This document shows positions 15,201 to 27,058 of a stretch of DNA of 64,000 nt, in pieces (the first letter of the stretch is position 1; each line of letters starts with the position of its first letter). Origin of the DNA: Ciona intestinalis (Eukaryota; Chordata; Ascidiacea; Phlebobranchia; Cionidae); NCBI RefSeq assembly GCF_000224145.3, contig NC_020179.2, positions 3,251,885-3,315,884 of the forward strand. The letters are read 5' to 3'. The notes beneath the pieces were generated by a model. That model was not told the DNA's origin, ran no database searches, and saw only the letters and a program-made list of their open reading frames with translations. The translations under genes were made by a program, and so were the position numbers.

Positions 15201-16954
15201 ATGCATAATACTATTCTACAAAATCGTGAGGCTCCAAAGGAGATCTACGCTGCTTTTAAAATCCCTATCCGAGCTGCAAAGGTGGGTATACTACGTTATC
15301 GTACATTTAACAGCAAACTTTTAGTAGGTCATCGAGGCCTAGTTTATTCGTGCAATAGCTTTGTTACCCAATGGGTTAATTTTAAACGATGATCCAATAT
15401 GTAAAGTTTGTAAACGATAGTTTTTGTTCAATTTGTATTTAGCGTTTAGCTTACGGCCATTTTTACATTTTTTAACAAATTATTAATTTAGTAAGAATTT
15501 TAAATAGTAAGGTTAGAGATGTATCATAATATGTTCTAATATAATACTAATGTAGGATACGTAGCTGTTTTTTAAAATCGTAATAATAACGACCTGTCTA
15601 TCTCAGAGTCGTATAAACACCGAGTAGTCCAACTGCCGTCTATGTGTGTCCAAAATAGAGCAAAAGTGGCGACTTTGACAATGGGTTTAAACGAACTTGT
15701 TAAGTTTTGTTTGTGTTTTCCTTTTGTGGGAAGGTGTAAAACAGCTTCTATTTACCTTACCAAACATTTTTTTTAAAAAATGTATAAATTTAGCCGCATT
15801 AAATGACTAAAATGTCGCAAATCAACCGCTTCTAATTCTAATTTTTGACTTTTTTTGACACAGAAAACAAATAACACATGTTTTTTACATTTTTCAACCT
15901 TTAAATTTGTTTTTAGGCCCAAGTTTTTCTGTAATTTACCGAAAAACATACATTTTCCCTATACCTACTGTGTTATTTTGGAACCAAATTGCCGTTCAAT
16001 TTGTGTTTTACGTAACAATGGGTTGGACTACTCTGTATTTCTATGGCTCTGGTCTATCTTAATAAGATCTCAACATTGTATACCGAAAGAGATCAAACAT
16101 GGCCGCCATACCCACTCCTGGTGCTTGTCTACTTGAGATCGAATCTGGATAAACAAAATTTAAAGAAATTCTTTTGATTCGAGCAACCAACTTGAGTTTA
16201 GGATCAGTAGGCAGGGCGTTTGCCATAAACAGAATTCTGTTAGGTTCTAAATAAAAGCCAGATAATTTGGCCGTAGAAACACCCACAGACAGTTTGGTAT
16301 GATTAAATTTAGCTGTTTACGCGTTATATTTTACGCTTGATTGCTTGTTAGTTCGTCTTTTATTTACTGCTGTTGTTCCCAACAGAATCCACTCGGGCTT
16401 TCTTTCAGTGGCGCAATAACCTTTAAACGAGTTCAATACTTTAAAATCTGGAGTCAACAAGCATACGGTGTCAGTTCAACGTAATATAGCCATATGCATT
16501 GACAGGGAATAGGCTAACAACATTTTTGGTGTTTTAGACAAAGTCTCTAGGTTTTAAATTTTGTTTAATCTTACTATTTTTGTGAAGTTTTTGGTAAATC
16601 AAAAGTTCGTCCTGGCCAGGGATAGAACCAAAGCAAATCAACTACAAATGTTATTCATTCAATCTGAAGTAAGTAGACTGTCAATACAGACGAGGCTAGC
16701 TGATAAAATATAAAAATAAGTAAATGTCTTCTTTCACAAAGTATAAAACATGAAAATTTGTTTCATAATTACATGTTTCATGAAACAAATAAAACATGTA
16801 ATTGTTATTTGTTTCATACTTTTTTTACCGTATTTCCCATTTTTATTCAATTTTTATTTTCCAGTTAAAAGTTTGCAACGATTTTCTCCCAGAGGTTACC
16901 TCAAGCTTGTTGGAATTCTTTAGCGCACGCTGTGCAGGACAGCACTCTCCTTGA
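15201..16954 (+). CDS. Candidate small two-exon gene, product unknown
   Basis: An open segment starts at ATG 15201 and runs to a GTGGGT donor at 15283 (27 codons). A strong pyrimidine-rich acceptor at 16863-16864 opens an exon read in the same phase to TGA at 16952-16954 (29 codons). Joined, the two parts give about 56 residues with mixed charge and no signal peptide or known motif. Coding status rests only on splice-site quality and phase. It may instead be noncoding leader sequence of PTP4A or chance. Start choice is uncertain because no acceptor is seen upstream of the ATG. Confidence 0.2.
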
Positions 16955-19715
16955 ATTATTTTTGTAAGTTTTACAGCAACATCATCCTTATAACTTTTTG
17001 TTGATCAAACCCAAACTAGTCTACAATATATTACATAACAATCGTTAAATGAAACTAGAAATTTCTGTGTAAGGCGCTTTATAGTAGTTCTTTCGAGACT
17101 TCTTTGGAATGTTGTAGTTTTTACACAGTTACAGTTAATGTTGTTTTTCAGTCCAATGTAATACTAATTGTAGTGTATTTTGTTTAATTTAATGATATTC
17201 TTTAATTATTGGCATCCTATTCTTTAGATTATCTTCAAAAGCCTCCACACAGTCTAAATCAATTCAAACTGGCGAAGGCCATTAAGTCTGTTCAGCCCAA
17301 CCCAAGCAAGTTTCACCTATGCTATAGGTAGGTTCATATCACCTACGCTATATGTATGTTCATATGATTTATGCTATAGGTATGGTATGTTCATATTACC
17401 TATGTCATATACTATAGCTAGGTTCATATCATCTATGTTGTAGCTTAAGGTATGTTCACTATTAATGTGTTCAGTTACTACTAGGCCTATTGTGTTGGAT
17501 ACTTTTCCTCTATGGTATGTTCACTTTTGTGTTTGAAATTGGATACTTTTACTGTATGCAGTCTATGGTATACCATGTTCACTAGGCCCATTGTGTTTGG
17601 ATAATTTATTCTTTATTCTATATTATTGTTGGACAGTTTTTTCCCTTGGTAATTTGACAATGAGAACTAGTTAAAAGATGATGTCTAATAATTAAAGAAT
17701 AGGCCATATATATATTACAATATGTTGAAAAAATTATTAAAAAAAATGTCTAAATTCATTTAAGCTGTGGACAATATATTTCTATGTTGATGAAGTTGGT
17801 TTTGTGCAAATATACTGTAATTGGTTTGTTAAAACAACAAAAACGATTTGTGGTATTCTTGTATTGTTGGTTTATTATATTCATGGTTTTACAGCATCAA
17901 TTATCAATGTACAATGTAAATTTTTTTATCAAAACCCATAATTCAAAGTGTTATGATGAAAAGAATAGCAATAGGTGTCTGTATTAGTTTGTATAACAAA
18001 GAATAGCGTGGTCTAAACTGTATAACAAAGAACATACATTTCATTTTAATTCTTTAGAAAAAGTATGTTGCTTTATACTTGTTTGTTGCTAATAGGAATT
18101 TTTACTCTTGTCTGTAATGCATTTCACTTGTTAGGTGCCATGTAAGGATAACACGGTGTCAAAATTATTATTGTTCTGCTCGTCCTTATAACCAAAGTAC
18201 ACAGTGTCGTGTCTTCAAAAGGTCACCCTTGCCTGACAACAGCAGTTGTATGTGTGTCTAATTATATCTCTCACTGCGTGAGTAAGTAAGCCTACGCGAG
18301 ACACCGCAGGGATTTACTGCGTTAGGGAAGTTGTTTTTTTACTGTGACGAAAACAATCGATTGGTGTTTTGTATAGCTATATAGCTTAGCACTTGTTGAC
18401 AGCTAGTTGGTTACAAATTATCAGATGCTGTGCGAGCTGTCATTAGATCTACATTACTTACATGGAAACAGCAGTTAATTTACCATAAAGAGCTCATAAA
18501 TCTGCTTGTTAAGGTATATTTCTCTTTAGTTTATTGGTTCTTATTTTAGACAATTTAGTGTTTGGCCGCGTTTTAACTTTCCTGCTCTGTATTTGAATGG
18601 AAAGTTAGCATTTCTGTTATGTTTTACGCAGTAAGTAGACAACTTTTACTCAGGGAAGTTTAAATTTAGTGCAATTTAGGATGACAGGATACTGTGTAAG
18701 TTTTCAATGAGAAATATGAGCATACAAACTATATGCCTATGTATTAAAATAACATTTACTTAATTGTTCATTAAAAATAGTCTGTTAACTAGTTAAAATT
18801 ACTCGCTGTGTCTTTCGTTATAACATTGCTGAATTATAAAAACACAAAACTCACTTTACTATTGGACTGGTTTTGTTAAGTTTTTTTGAAGTACCGAGCT
18901 CAGAGCTACTACACCACATTGTAACAACGACTGTGTTTAAAGCACCCTCTACTCTTGCGAGCACTCGTTTGAAACTTGTGAATTAAAAGAGCTAGTTGCC
19001 ATTGTAATGCTTTGTTGTGTATTTGTGTAACTACAAAGCCTTGGTGTATGTTTTGTTTTTAGAGATTGGAATAGCAATGCAACGTAATATACATTTAGTC
19101 TCTTTTTTCTGTTATGTAGCCCCCATAAAAGACAATTACATTTTGGGGTTTTTGTATCTGTTTTATGCAAACCTTTTTCTTATAATTTATTTTTACAGCC
19201 AGTGTGGTAAGAATTTAGAACATTTTAGCAGCACTTTTAATCAGTAATTATATTGGAATAAATAAGCAGTTACAGATGTACAGAGTATGTAATGTAATCA
19301 GTAATTACACTAAAACAAATAGGCAGTTAATTATAGTGCAGTTAGTTATACCATATGTTTCAAATTACATTGGTGGTGTGTGGTGTAGGAATTTCCAATC
19401 CTACATAAATTTATCATGCCATGAATTCTGGACCGGAAATATTTACCCATCGTCGTCCCACTTATTCATTCGCGTGATTAATGAGTAATATTATTATGAG
19501 TTTTTTCCTTGTCTATTTAACGTAACCTGTTTAAAATAAGGAAAAGCCTTTTTTAATGAACTTGCTTTTCTTAGGCTTTAATGGTATGTTTTGTGTTTTA
19601 TTCTAAATTAGTGAAATAAAAATATAAATCAGGCATTTTGTAGTATGTAGTACAACTTAAGCATTACCTAGAACAGTTTCCTATATTATATATGATGTTA
19701 GCTTAGGCATTTTAG
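16955..19715. other. Intergenic region between AK2 and PTP4A
   Basis: Mostly AT-rich, without a recognised gene. It holds a CTATAGGT-rich degenerate tandem array (17314-17460). An open acceptor-to-donor segment lies at about 17229-17328. A somewhat CpG-bearing stretch near 18130-18430 may be the PTP4A promoter. The isolated open segments do not resemble known proteins. Confidence 0.3.
17314..17460. repeat. Degenerate minisatellite-like array
   Basis: Units of about 25-35 bp built on GGTTCATATCACCTAYGCTA and ATGTTCATAT, repeated at least four times with drift; looser versions (GGTATGTTCACT) continue to about 17600. Confidence 0.65.
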
Positions 19716-19900
19716 CATGGCCCCAAACTTTTTAAATGCAGGAAGGCAGGGCCAGTTAGAAACGAATTCCTGTAAAGCGAATCCAATTATTGTTTTTAAA
19801 GTGTATGTTTTCTGATTGATATTGGTTTTAAATTTAATTTGTAGTTGCGAAAATTCCAGGGTTGGCTTGCCCACTGTGCCACCCCAGGTTTGGTGCCTAT
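19716..19900. mobile_element. hAT-like MITE, older copy
   Basis: Related to the element at 26265-26424: the left end CCCAAACTTTTTAAATGCAG and right end CCACCCCAGGTTTGGTGCCT match, with a similar spacer. Target duplication is no longer visible. It ends just before the putative PTP4A 5' UTR exon. Confidence 0.6.
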
Positions 19901-19927
19901 ATTCTTAAGTTCTTTCTAATATTTCAG

Positions 19928-20106
19928 GTGTCCCAATGGGGTGAGGTTTTGCTGCTGTCACCACAGCAGAGGAGGTGTAGAGAAGAGCCCCAACTCTGCA
20001 CATAGATATCAAACTACCTCTTTCTTTTCCTGCGGAACATCGCAGTTTACTTCATTTGCACTTTCTAGGCATCTATTGATAGATCCAACGTCTCTAGCCA
20101 TCTCCG
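19928..20106 (+). other. PTP4A: Putative 5' UTR exon of PTP4A
   Basis: A pyrimidine-rich acceptor (ATATTTCAG, ending 19927) and a good donor (GTAAGT at 20107) bracket 179 bp that is richer in C and G than its flanks and lies about 375 bp before the PTP4A start-codon exon. It would be noncoding leader; several ATGs or stops in it are not used by any recognised protein. Confidence 0.35.
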
Positions 20107-20483
20107 TAAGTTATTTAGATCAAAATTATTGTCAAGAGTCAATGACTTTGTTAATTTCAGTCTTGGAAGTAATAATAAGTAACATTTCTGACTACTCAAT
20201 TTTTCTTTTATTTTTTCATTTTATCATCTTGGTAAGTTTTCTATAATAAAATTACAATATAATAAAATGATAATAAATTTAACTGTTTCATTCTTTATAG
20301 TTAAAAAAGGCAACATTTCTAAATAGTAAATACTACTCAATTTTTCTCTTATTTCCCGTTTTACCTCAAATATTCTCAATAACAACGTAATTACCACTTA
20401 CACCATTTTTTTTATTAGAAACTAACACACTTATCTTTGTGTGCTGCTACAAGCTGCTAAAACTGATACATTCTTGTGCAAGT

Positions 20484-23400
20484 ATGGCACGAATGAACAG
20501 ACCAGCCCCAGTTGAAGTCCGGCACAAGGGAATGAGATTCCTGATCACACACAACCCAACCAACTCCACAATGGAGAAGTTCCTTGAGGTAAATTAACCA
20601 CTTTAAATTAATTACATTGATATAACAGGGTGGGGAAGATGGGACACTTTTTCATTCCATTTTCTCGTCCCATTTGGTGGTAAACAAAGAACATTTAAAG
20701 AATTATAAAACTGTAACTTTATAAGTTTCATAGACCATTGTTAATTGTTTAAAATACGATTAGGATATTTGGATATCATGTGCTAAAGATGTCATACTCC
20801 ACCCTACTATAATTATATATAATATTTAAAAACACTCTTAACTCAGTTTTGGGGTATTTACGTTCGTTTTTATTACCTGAACATGTTATAAACAGTTTTA
20901 AGATTGATAAACGCATAATATTATAACGTATTACTATGTGTTAGAGTCTAAACTTTAGAGATTCACCTCTGCTTACACATGCTATGTGACGTTTATTTTT
21001 ATATTATGGCATAGGTTTGTTGTCACAGTGAATCACTGTGTCTCCTGTCTTTCTAACCCTCCTATTCTATTCCTGCTTATAAATAATTCTGATAAAACAT
21101 TCTGCATAGCGTGTGCTGAATCACATGGCACACAAGGTGATATTTAAGTTTTTGTAAACCCTATGGAATTTTTCATGTATTATCTTGGGAGTTACTCCTG
21201 TGATGTGACCTATATATGGAACCTATAATGTTAAGTCAGCGGATTGTAAACAGTTACCTGATGCTAAGGTTACTAAGGTATATAAGCCTTAACTAAATAG
21301 GAAACCATTGTTAATAATGCATAGGGTGTTCCGATGAATTTATGTCTTGCTCTGACACCTTAATAATTGTGGGGCTAAACCCTTAATGAGTGTTATAGTT
21401 ATATAAGCCATACTGGTGTCACATTTAATTCTATGGATTGATGTAAAGTTAAAAAGGTTCTGTCCTGTGTTTTAACATGCAAAGTTTTGGCCCTAACGCT
21501 CTGAAAGGAAATGCGTTTCAGATGTCAATAAATAAGCCTTGCTATTTTTTAAAGTGTCACTTGCCAGCTATGGGTAACATGAATGTTAAAAATTATTTAA
21601 TGAATGAATTTATTATCCTCGCGTGGCGGGCAACGGCAGTCGTTTTTAACAGTGCCTTCTGTTTCATACACCTCATAATAACATCAGAATTTAATTAGCA
21701 TGCTTGAGAATAAAAGCATTGTCCATCTTGTTAAACAGCAAGGTTATTGTATATGGTTGTAGAAGATTGACAAGGACAAATGTTTATCATCACTTTGGTT
21801 TATCTTTGACCTTAACGTCTGTGTAGTTTCAATAGACTTTTATACCACAAGTTCACATTGGTAGTAGCTAGTAGCATACTTGCAAAATATGAAGATGCAA
21901 ATCAATAACAGACGGGCAACCGCTGGAGCTTTGGCTATGTTATTCTACATGTTTTCTTAGGTTTTAAACGCATTACGCGACCATCTGCATAACACTGTGT
22001 CATCAGATAAATCGTACACCTTTACCACAACAATTATTGCTTTGTACTGTTGGCATATCGACGATGCTTTTACTGTCATCTTAGCAAACATAATGACGTA
22101 ATTGGATAGATTTAATCAACATTATGACGTCACAATAACCACCGCCGACCTCTCTGTCGTTCATTTCTTCGGCGCCTTGTGAAAAGTGGTTGCGCAACCT
22201 TTCGATCCAGTTACAACCGGTATCATCCTGTTTACCAAGCTATCGTGTCAATTCTGATTGTGCAACCAGGTTTTTCCCCGCGGTTACATCTGGCTTGGTA
22301 CCAGCACTACATGCGAGGCAATAGGGACCTAAATACATGTTGCCCGCAAAATGTTTGTGCTTCCCATAAAAGGTTCTTGAAGCTTCAATAACAAAAGCTT
22401 CACTGTGTAGATTCAATAAAACAACACATTGCGCCATTATTAACCGAAAGCCAAACTAGTTTCATGTCAAATGACTCAATGTTTGCGCTGTCTGTATCGT
22501 ATGTTGGTATGTCAACTATGTTTGTTATTCAAGGGCCCTTAAAGTAATTCCCCTGCACCAATGTCGTAATAAAGTTATGTCAATAGTTCCAAAGGGTAGC
22601 CACTGTCAATTCTAATGGTATATAGCATAGGATTTATTTATATATAATTTCCTGTATGTTATACACACAGTCTAAAGTACGCTGACACACCGTTATGAAA
22701 CGTCATATTTTAAACTGACACATCGTTATTAGGTTGCCATTTCACCCAAACAGCAGTTTCTCTAGTTTACATTAGTTTGATTTGCGTAATCAGTTTGTGA
22801 CGAAATAATCAATATCGTGACGTCGAACACCGTACCAATCACCGGGCCTGCTACAAAACAAGAAATGTTTCGAGAAATAAAAGGCATCGGTTAATGGGGG
22901 TGTAGGTTTACTATTGTTTCTGCCATAGTCGTCTTTTATGGTGATTACGTCACGCGTGAAACTATTTATAGAAACACCTGATACGTTTTGTTCTGACGCA
23001 ATACAGCTCGCGTTGGTGTACTAGGCCCGTCATATACGCCTCCAAAATATGTTTATTGTATTGTACGTAGCAAGTTATTCTCTACAGTCTACACTGAGAA
23101 TCTATAAACTGCTCAATGGTGGAAGCAATGTCGAATTACATATATAGGTTGCACGTGCAAAACGAGCGATTTAAAATAGCCAGACGTAACCCAGACGGTA
23201 CTAGGCAGTAACGCGAGTACTTCGGTTCCATTGATCTTTATTGACTTAAAAATTCCGACGCCTATTCTACTTAACACAAACAAAGACCCAAGTGTACGAG
23301 GTCCATAGTGCAGAATTTGAAAACCTTTAAGCTAAATCATGGACTAGTTAATCAAGATTTAACAAAGTAACTTACTTAACAGTTTTGTGCCACTAATTCC

Positions 23401-26051
23401 TAGTAATCTGGCGTTAGTGGTATTACCCAATACCCAGTAATACTACAAAGGTTTTGCAACTCAGCATTCATGCCCATATCCTGATAAAGTAACCGCTTTG
23501 TCAGATAGTTTCTGTATTACTGTATACTTTACTTCCCTGTAAATCTATGTAATAGAACAACTGGCCACACCCATTTTTACAATTAGTGTGTTGTATGTGT
23601 ACAAGTTGAATTTGTAGTTGTATAGTACTGTGGGGTAAGATGGGGCACCTTCGGCACTTAATATTCAAATAGCCTAATCCTGTTTTAAGCAAATAAAAAC
23701 AGTATATTTGAGTTGTGAGGATATGATTTTATAATTCTTTGAAGGCTCTTTGTTTACTACCAAATGGGTCGAGAAAATAGAATGAAAAGGTGTCTAATCT
23801 TTTCTCACCCTACTATATTACAGTTCGTTTGACCAGAAAATAACCTCTAGGGCCTAGGCTAAACATAGGCTTGGCAATATATGTTCATTGCCCAAAACAT
23901 AGTTGCCTATCCTGTATACTGTACTACAGGCTCTAATGCAATTAGATGTATTATATAGAACCCTTCTCTTTACTCATACCATCAGTGCATTTTTGTAGTA
24001 AGGAGATTTGTAGTGCTGTTGTGGGCCCTAAGGGTGTTATTTTATAACATGAATAATGTAATTGTTAGGTAAGAATTAAAATGCAATAATATATAGGGGT
24101 CGTTTAATTTAACCCATATAAAGATGCATTTTATTAAAGTCCTTATATATTGATTTAGATACTCAATCAGTATGAAGCTGACACCGTTGTCCGTGTATGT
24201 GAATCTACATACGATAAAGAACAACTCACAGCCAAAGGCATTCAAGTTATGGTGGGTATATATGTTCTATTTAACTTTTAAAACATTAAAGGGCTTAATC
24301 TTTTTAGTATGGGTGATGTCTTATATTGTGGGTGTAATTTTCGGGGAAATGAAACGTGGGTGACATCATATGTTTATACAAACAAGCAGAGCCGAAGTAC
24401 ATTACATTTGCCATATTAATCAATAAGGTTTCCCTATGTTTGACAACTATGAGTGTAACTGCCTTTTTACAATGTCACTCCATATTTTACCCTGCTGTTT
24501 GGTGTCTATACAAACAAGCAGAGCCAAAGTATATTGCATTCACCACATTAAGTAATGAGGTTTCCCATGTTTGATAACTATAAGTGTAACTGTATTTTAA
24601 CAATGTCACATGTCAGCCCAGATTTGTTTTTTATCTATTCATTTGTTTCCATTTAAATATTATTATTTTATTTTTATCATAGGACTGGGCATTCGATGAT
24701 GGTGCGGCCCCACCTAAAGATGTTGTTGAAGACTGGCTCAAACTTCTTAAAGCTCATTTGAAGAGAAGCCCACAGACCTGTATCGCAGTTCACTGTGTTG
24801 CTGGGCTAGGAAGGTAGTTTGCTGTTATATTGAAGATATATAAAGTTATATAGTAAATATAACCGCAAAAGAAGTAGAATAGACTTATATTCTATTCTAT
24901 GTGGGTGACAGGGTTAGGTCCTGCAGTGTGAAAATGTCCTGGGACCTGAAATTTAAGCTAGAGTTGCCCATTGTTCAAAATACACTTAGATAGCTCACCT
25001 AAAATAAAATATACCTTCCGTTCACGCCTAAAGATACTCTACCTTGATAGTGATAAATTATAGGTTTAAGTATTCTTGGGTAAGACACTGAGACATTGCT
25101 CCAACTCAGTAGTCACTAAATGGGTTGTAACACCCTGCGTATAGGGTAAATGGCCAACTCCGGCCTAAATCTCAGGTCCCATGGCATGCCACATTTTAAG
25201 ACCTCACCCATATAGAATAAAATAGTATACACCTATAGAATAAAATTTGATTTTAAGTGTTTCAAATACAATCTGGAAAACTTTGGATTTATTTTGTTTT
25301 TTAAATTTACTACAAGAGCTCTTATATTACTCTGAATATTAAAATCTCATATATATTGATTCCACATAATGCTTAGCAGCTACCTAACTGTGTTATATGA
25401 ACCTTACATTGTTAGCTATTGATTCTTCAATCTTGTGAATTTATTTTATTGATTGGTTGCGTATGGCTGTATTGATTGCGAAATAGTATTAAGATCTTCA
25501 ATCCTACCCAAGGAGCATGTCTGACACATTAATCTCTTTCTAATCTCTAACATACAGTATGGCTTAGGTCAACTGTGTATCTTAGAAAGTGTAGGTTAAG
25601 TGTGTGTTAGATTTAACTATGCAATTTTGCATTGGAACTGTAAAAAAGTATTAGAAAATCTTAAAGTTCGTTTTTTTCTTCAAATATTTCATAATTTCGG
25701 TTTTTTACTTAAACTTAATCAGAAAGTTAGTGTTTTATCTGACAATTCCACTTAAAAGTAAATGCCTTTTTATTTAGCTTAAACATATACCTTGTTTTAA
25801 CAGGGCTCCTGTATTGGTTGCATTAGCTCTTATGGAAAGCGGAATGAAATATGAAGACGCTGTGGAATTTATAAGACAGTAAGCTTTCATACCAGAAACA
25901 TAAAATTTTGCTGACATTTTATTTCCTCTAAACCAGGAAAAGAAGGGGAGCCATCAACAGCAAACAACTCCAGTACTTGGAAAAATACAGACCTAAATAT
26001 TGTCTCCGCATGCGAGAAAATGGGAAACCTGCTGGATGTTCCATCCAGTAA
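20484..26051 (+). CDS. PTP4A: Protein tyrosine phosphatase type IVA (PRL phosphatase)
   Basis: Coding exons 20484-20588, 24159-24251, 24683-24813, 25804-25878 and 25937-26051, total 519 nt, 172 residues (human PTP4A1 has 173). PRL phosphatases are small prenylated dual-specificity-type enzymes of the plasma membrane and endosomes that also bind CNNM magnesium transporters. The N-terminus [12 protein letters not shown] is almost identical to vertebrate PRLs. The active-site loop HCVAGLGR puts Cys at 104 and Arg at 110, the general acid Asp is at 72, and the regulatory Cys is at 49, all at the human positions. The C-terminal CSIQ is a CaaX box after a basic segment. One oddity: the usual WPFDDGAPP block reads [10 protein letters not shown]. 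Vertebrate PTP4A1, 2 and 3 cannot be assigned one to one. The first intron is about 3.6 kb and carries CRE-like sites. Confidence 0.95.
20621..20812 (+). mobile_element. MITE copy 7
   Basis: Full copy (AACAGGGTGGGGAAGATGGG at left, TCCACCCTACTAT at right) in PTP4A intron 1, about 30 bp after the start-codon exon donor. Confidence 0.85.
21592..21690 (-). repeat. SINE tail fragment
   Basis: Reads TTATTATCCTCGCGTGGCGG, then GCAACGGCAGTCG and TTCATACACCTC: the reverse complement of the SINE 3' region. Located in PTP4A intron 1. Confidence 0.7.
22080..23010. promoter_or_regulatory. CRE-like cluster in PTP4A intron 1
   Basis: Contains TGACGTCA at 22125-22132, TGACGTA at 22094-22100, GTGACGTCG at 22817-22825, TTACGTCACG at 22945-22954 and TGACGCA at 22993-22999, in sequence more CpG-bearing than the rest of the intron. 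Candidate enhancer or alternative promoter bound by CREB/ATF-type factors; inference from motifs only. Confidence 0.35.
23621..23817 (-). mobile_element. MITE copy 8
   Basis: Full-length copy with ends TATAGTACTGTGGGGTAAGA and TTCTCACCCTACTATA, in PTP4A intron 1. Confidence 0.85.
24371..24612. repeat. Two tandem ~112-bp repeat units
   Basis: Unit 24371-24484 and unit 24502-24612 share ATACAAACAAGCAGAGCC, AAGTA-ATT-CATTYRCC, GAGGTTTCCC-like and GTGTAACTG blocks. A related single unit lies at 55158-55262. In PTP4A intron 2. Confidence 0.75.
24885..24975 (+). repeat. R3 repeat unit
   Basis: Begins TATTCTATTCTATGTGGGTG and runs through GTCCTGCAGTGTG and GGGACCTGAAATTTAAG; same family as at 9463 but opposite orientation. 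Confidence 0.5.
25075..25250. repeat. Composite repeat: SINE middle joined to R3
   Basis: A SINE-like segment (CATTGCTCCAACTCAGTAGT, CACTAAATGGGTTGT) runs directly into an R3 unit (CCAACTCCGGCCTAAATCTC ... CCTCACCCATATAGAATAA). The same join recurs at 31545-31705. Confidence 0.5.
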
Positions 26052-27030
26052 ACCATCACACCTCTTAAAAAGACTTCTGCCGCTCAAATGCGGTTCTTAC
26101 TTTTTGTTGTTTGTTTCTTCTGCACCTCTCTCTGCTGGTGTGGCTCGAACGATTTATTTCCAACTCATGTTAGTATTTAAAGAGTTTTCGAACAGTTTTG
26201 AAGCCTCGATGACCCCATGATTCAACTCAAGATGACGCCGACTTCTTCTTATAACTGGTACCAACCATAGGCACCAAACTTTTTAAAATGCAGGGGATGC
26301 AGAATAGTTAGACACATGTTTTACATAACAAACCATCTTTTTGGTTGTAAAGTTTCCTGATTAGTGTGTTTTAAAAAAGTTTCGGGGTATTACTTCCCCT
26401 TGCCACCCCAGGTTTGGTGCCTATGGTACCAATTATCCTTCAAACTCAACCTCTTGACCTGGTGTTGGCGGTACCAATCTTATCAATGCAAAAAGTAAAT
26501 CACAAAATCAGCCTAGCTTCCCATGGAATATGTAGAATTGTTAATGAAGTTGTCATTTGATCTTCCATAGATTTTGTTCATTTTACTGAGATGTTGTTTC
26601 ATGAACAAAATATGTGAGCTTATTCACATGCCTTACCACTTCATGTAGTGGCAATGTTTCATGGAATGTTCATTGCTTTATTATGTTGGACAACTAACCT
26701 TGTATAATGTAATGTTTATTGTTGTGAATTGCTCCCAGTTAGAGGTGGATCATACTGGTAATGAGTTCAAGTGGAAAATCAATTATTGCTGGAATGTACG
26801 AGTGCTTAAGCTTAAGTTCTGATTGTTGCAACCTGTACAGTTCTCTCCTTCCTAATTTAGGCAATTTATGTTGGATGTCCTTGCATTTAGCTTTGTTTTT
26901 ATTTTGCTTAACAACGCAGAGAAGGGTGGCCACTGATGATATCATTGCTTACTTTGCACCACTCTGCTGCCTCTAAGTGTCCACACTGCTACAAGATAAT
27001 TAAAATAAAACCTGAAGTCGATTCAGTTTA
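26052..27030 (+). other. Probable PTP4A 3' UTR
   Basis: From the PTP4A stop to the poly(A) signal at 27004, without a recognisable coding exon. It contains a 160-bp hAT-like MITE with a perfect target duplication. Confidence 0.45.
26257..26432. mobile_element. hAT-like MITE with 8-bp target-site duplication
   Basis: GGTACCAA is repeated exactly at 26257-26264 and 26425-26432. Between them, 160 bp begins CCATAGGCACCAAAC and ends GTTTGGTGCCTAT, giving terminal inverted repeats of about 13 bp. The 8-bp duplication is characteristic of hAT transposases. No coding capacity. Confidence 0.8.
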
Positions 27031-27039
27031 AATTTTATT
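27004..27039. terminator. Back-to-back poly(A) signals, PTP4A (+) and SLC22 gene A (-)
   Basis: AATAAA on the plus strand at 27004-27009 and TTTATT (AATAAA on the minus strand) at 27034-27039. Cleavage 10-30 nt downstream of each would make the two mRNAs overlap by a few tens of bases at their 3' ends. Confidence 0.5.
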
Positions 27040-27058
27040 CCGATTAGAAAGAACTGCA

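Noticed and set aside
16059-16286. 75-codon minus-strand open frame as a first exon
   Set aside because: No donor with a matching downstream exon and no family resemblance.
19941-20246. 101-codon open frame upstream of PTP4A as a protein
   Set aside because: It starts inside the putative 5' UTR exon and runs through a good splice donor; no homology recognised.
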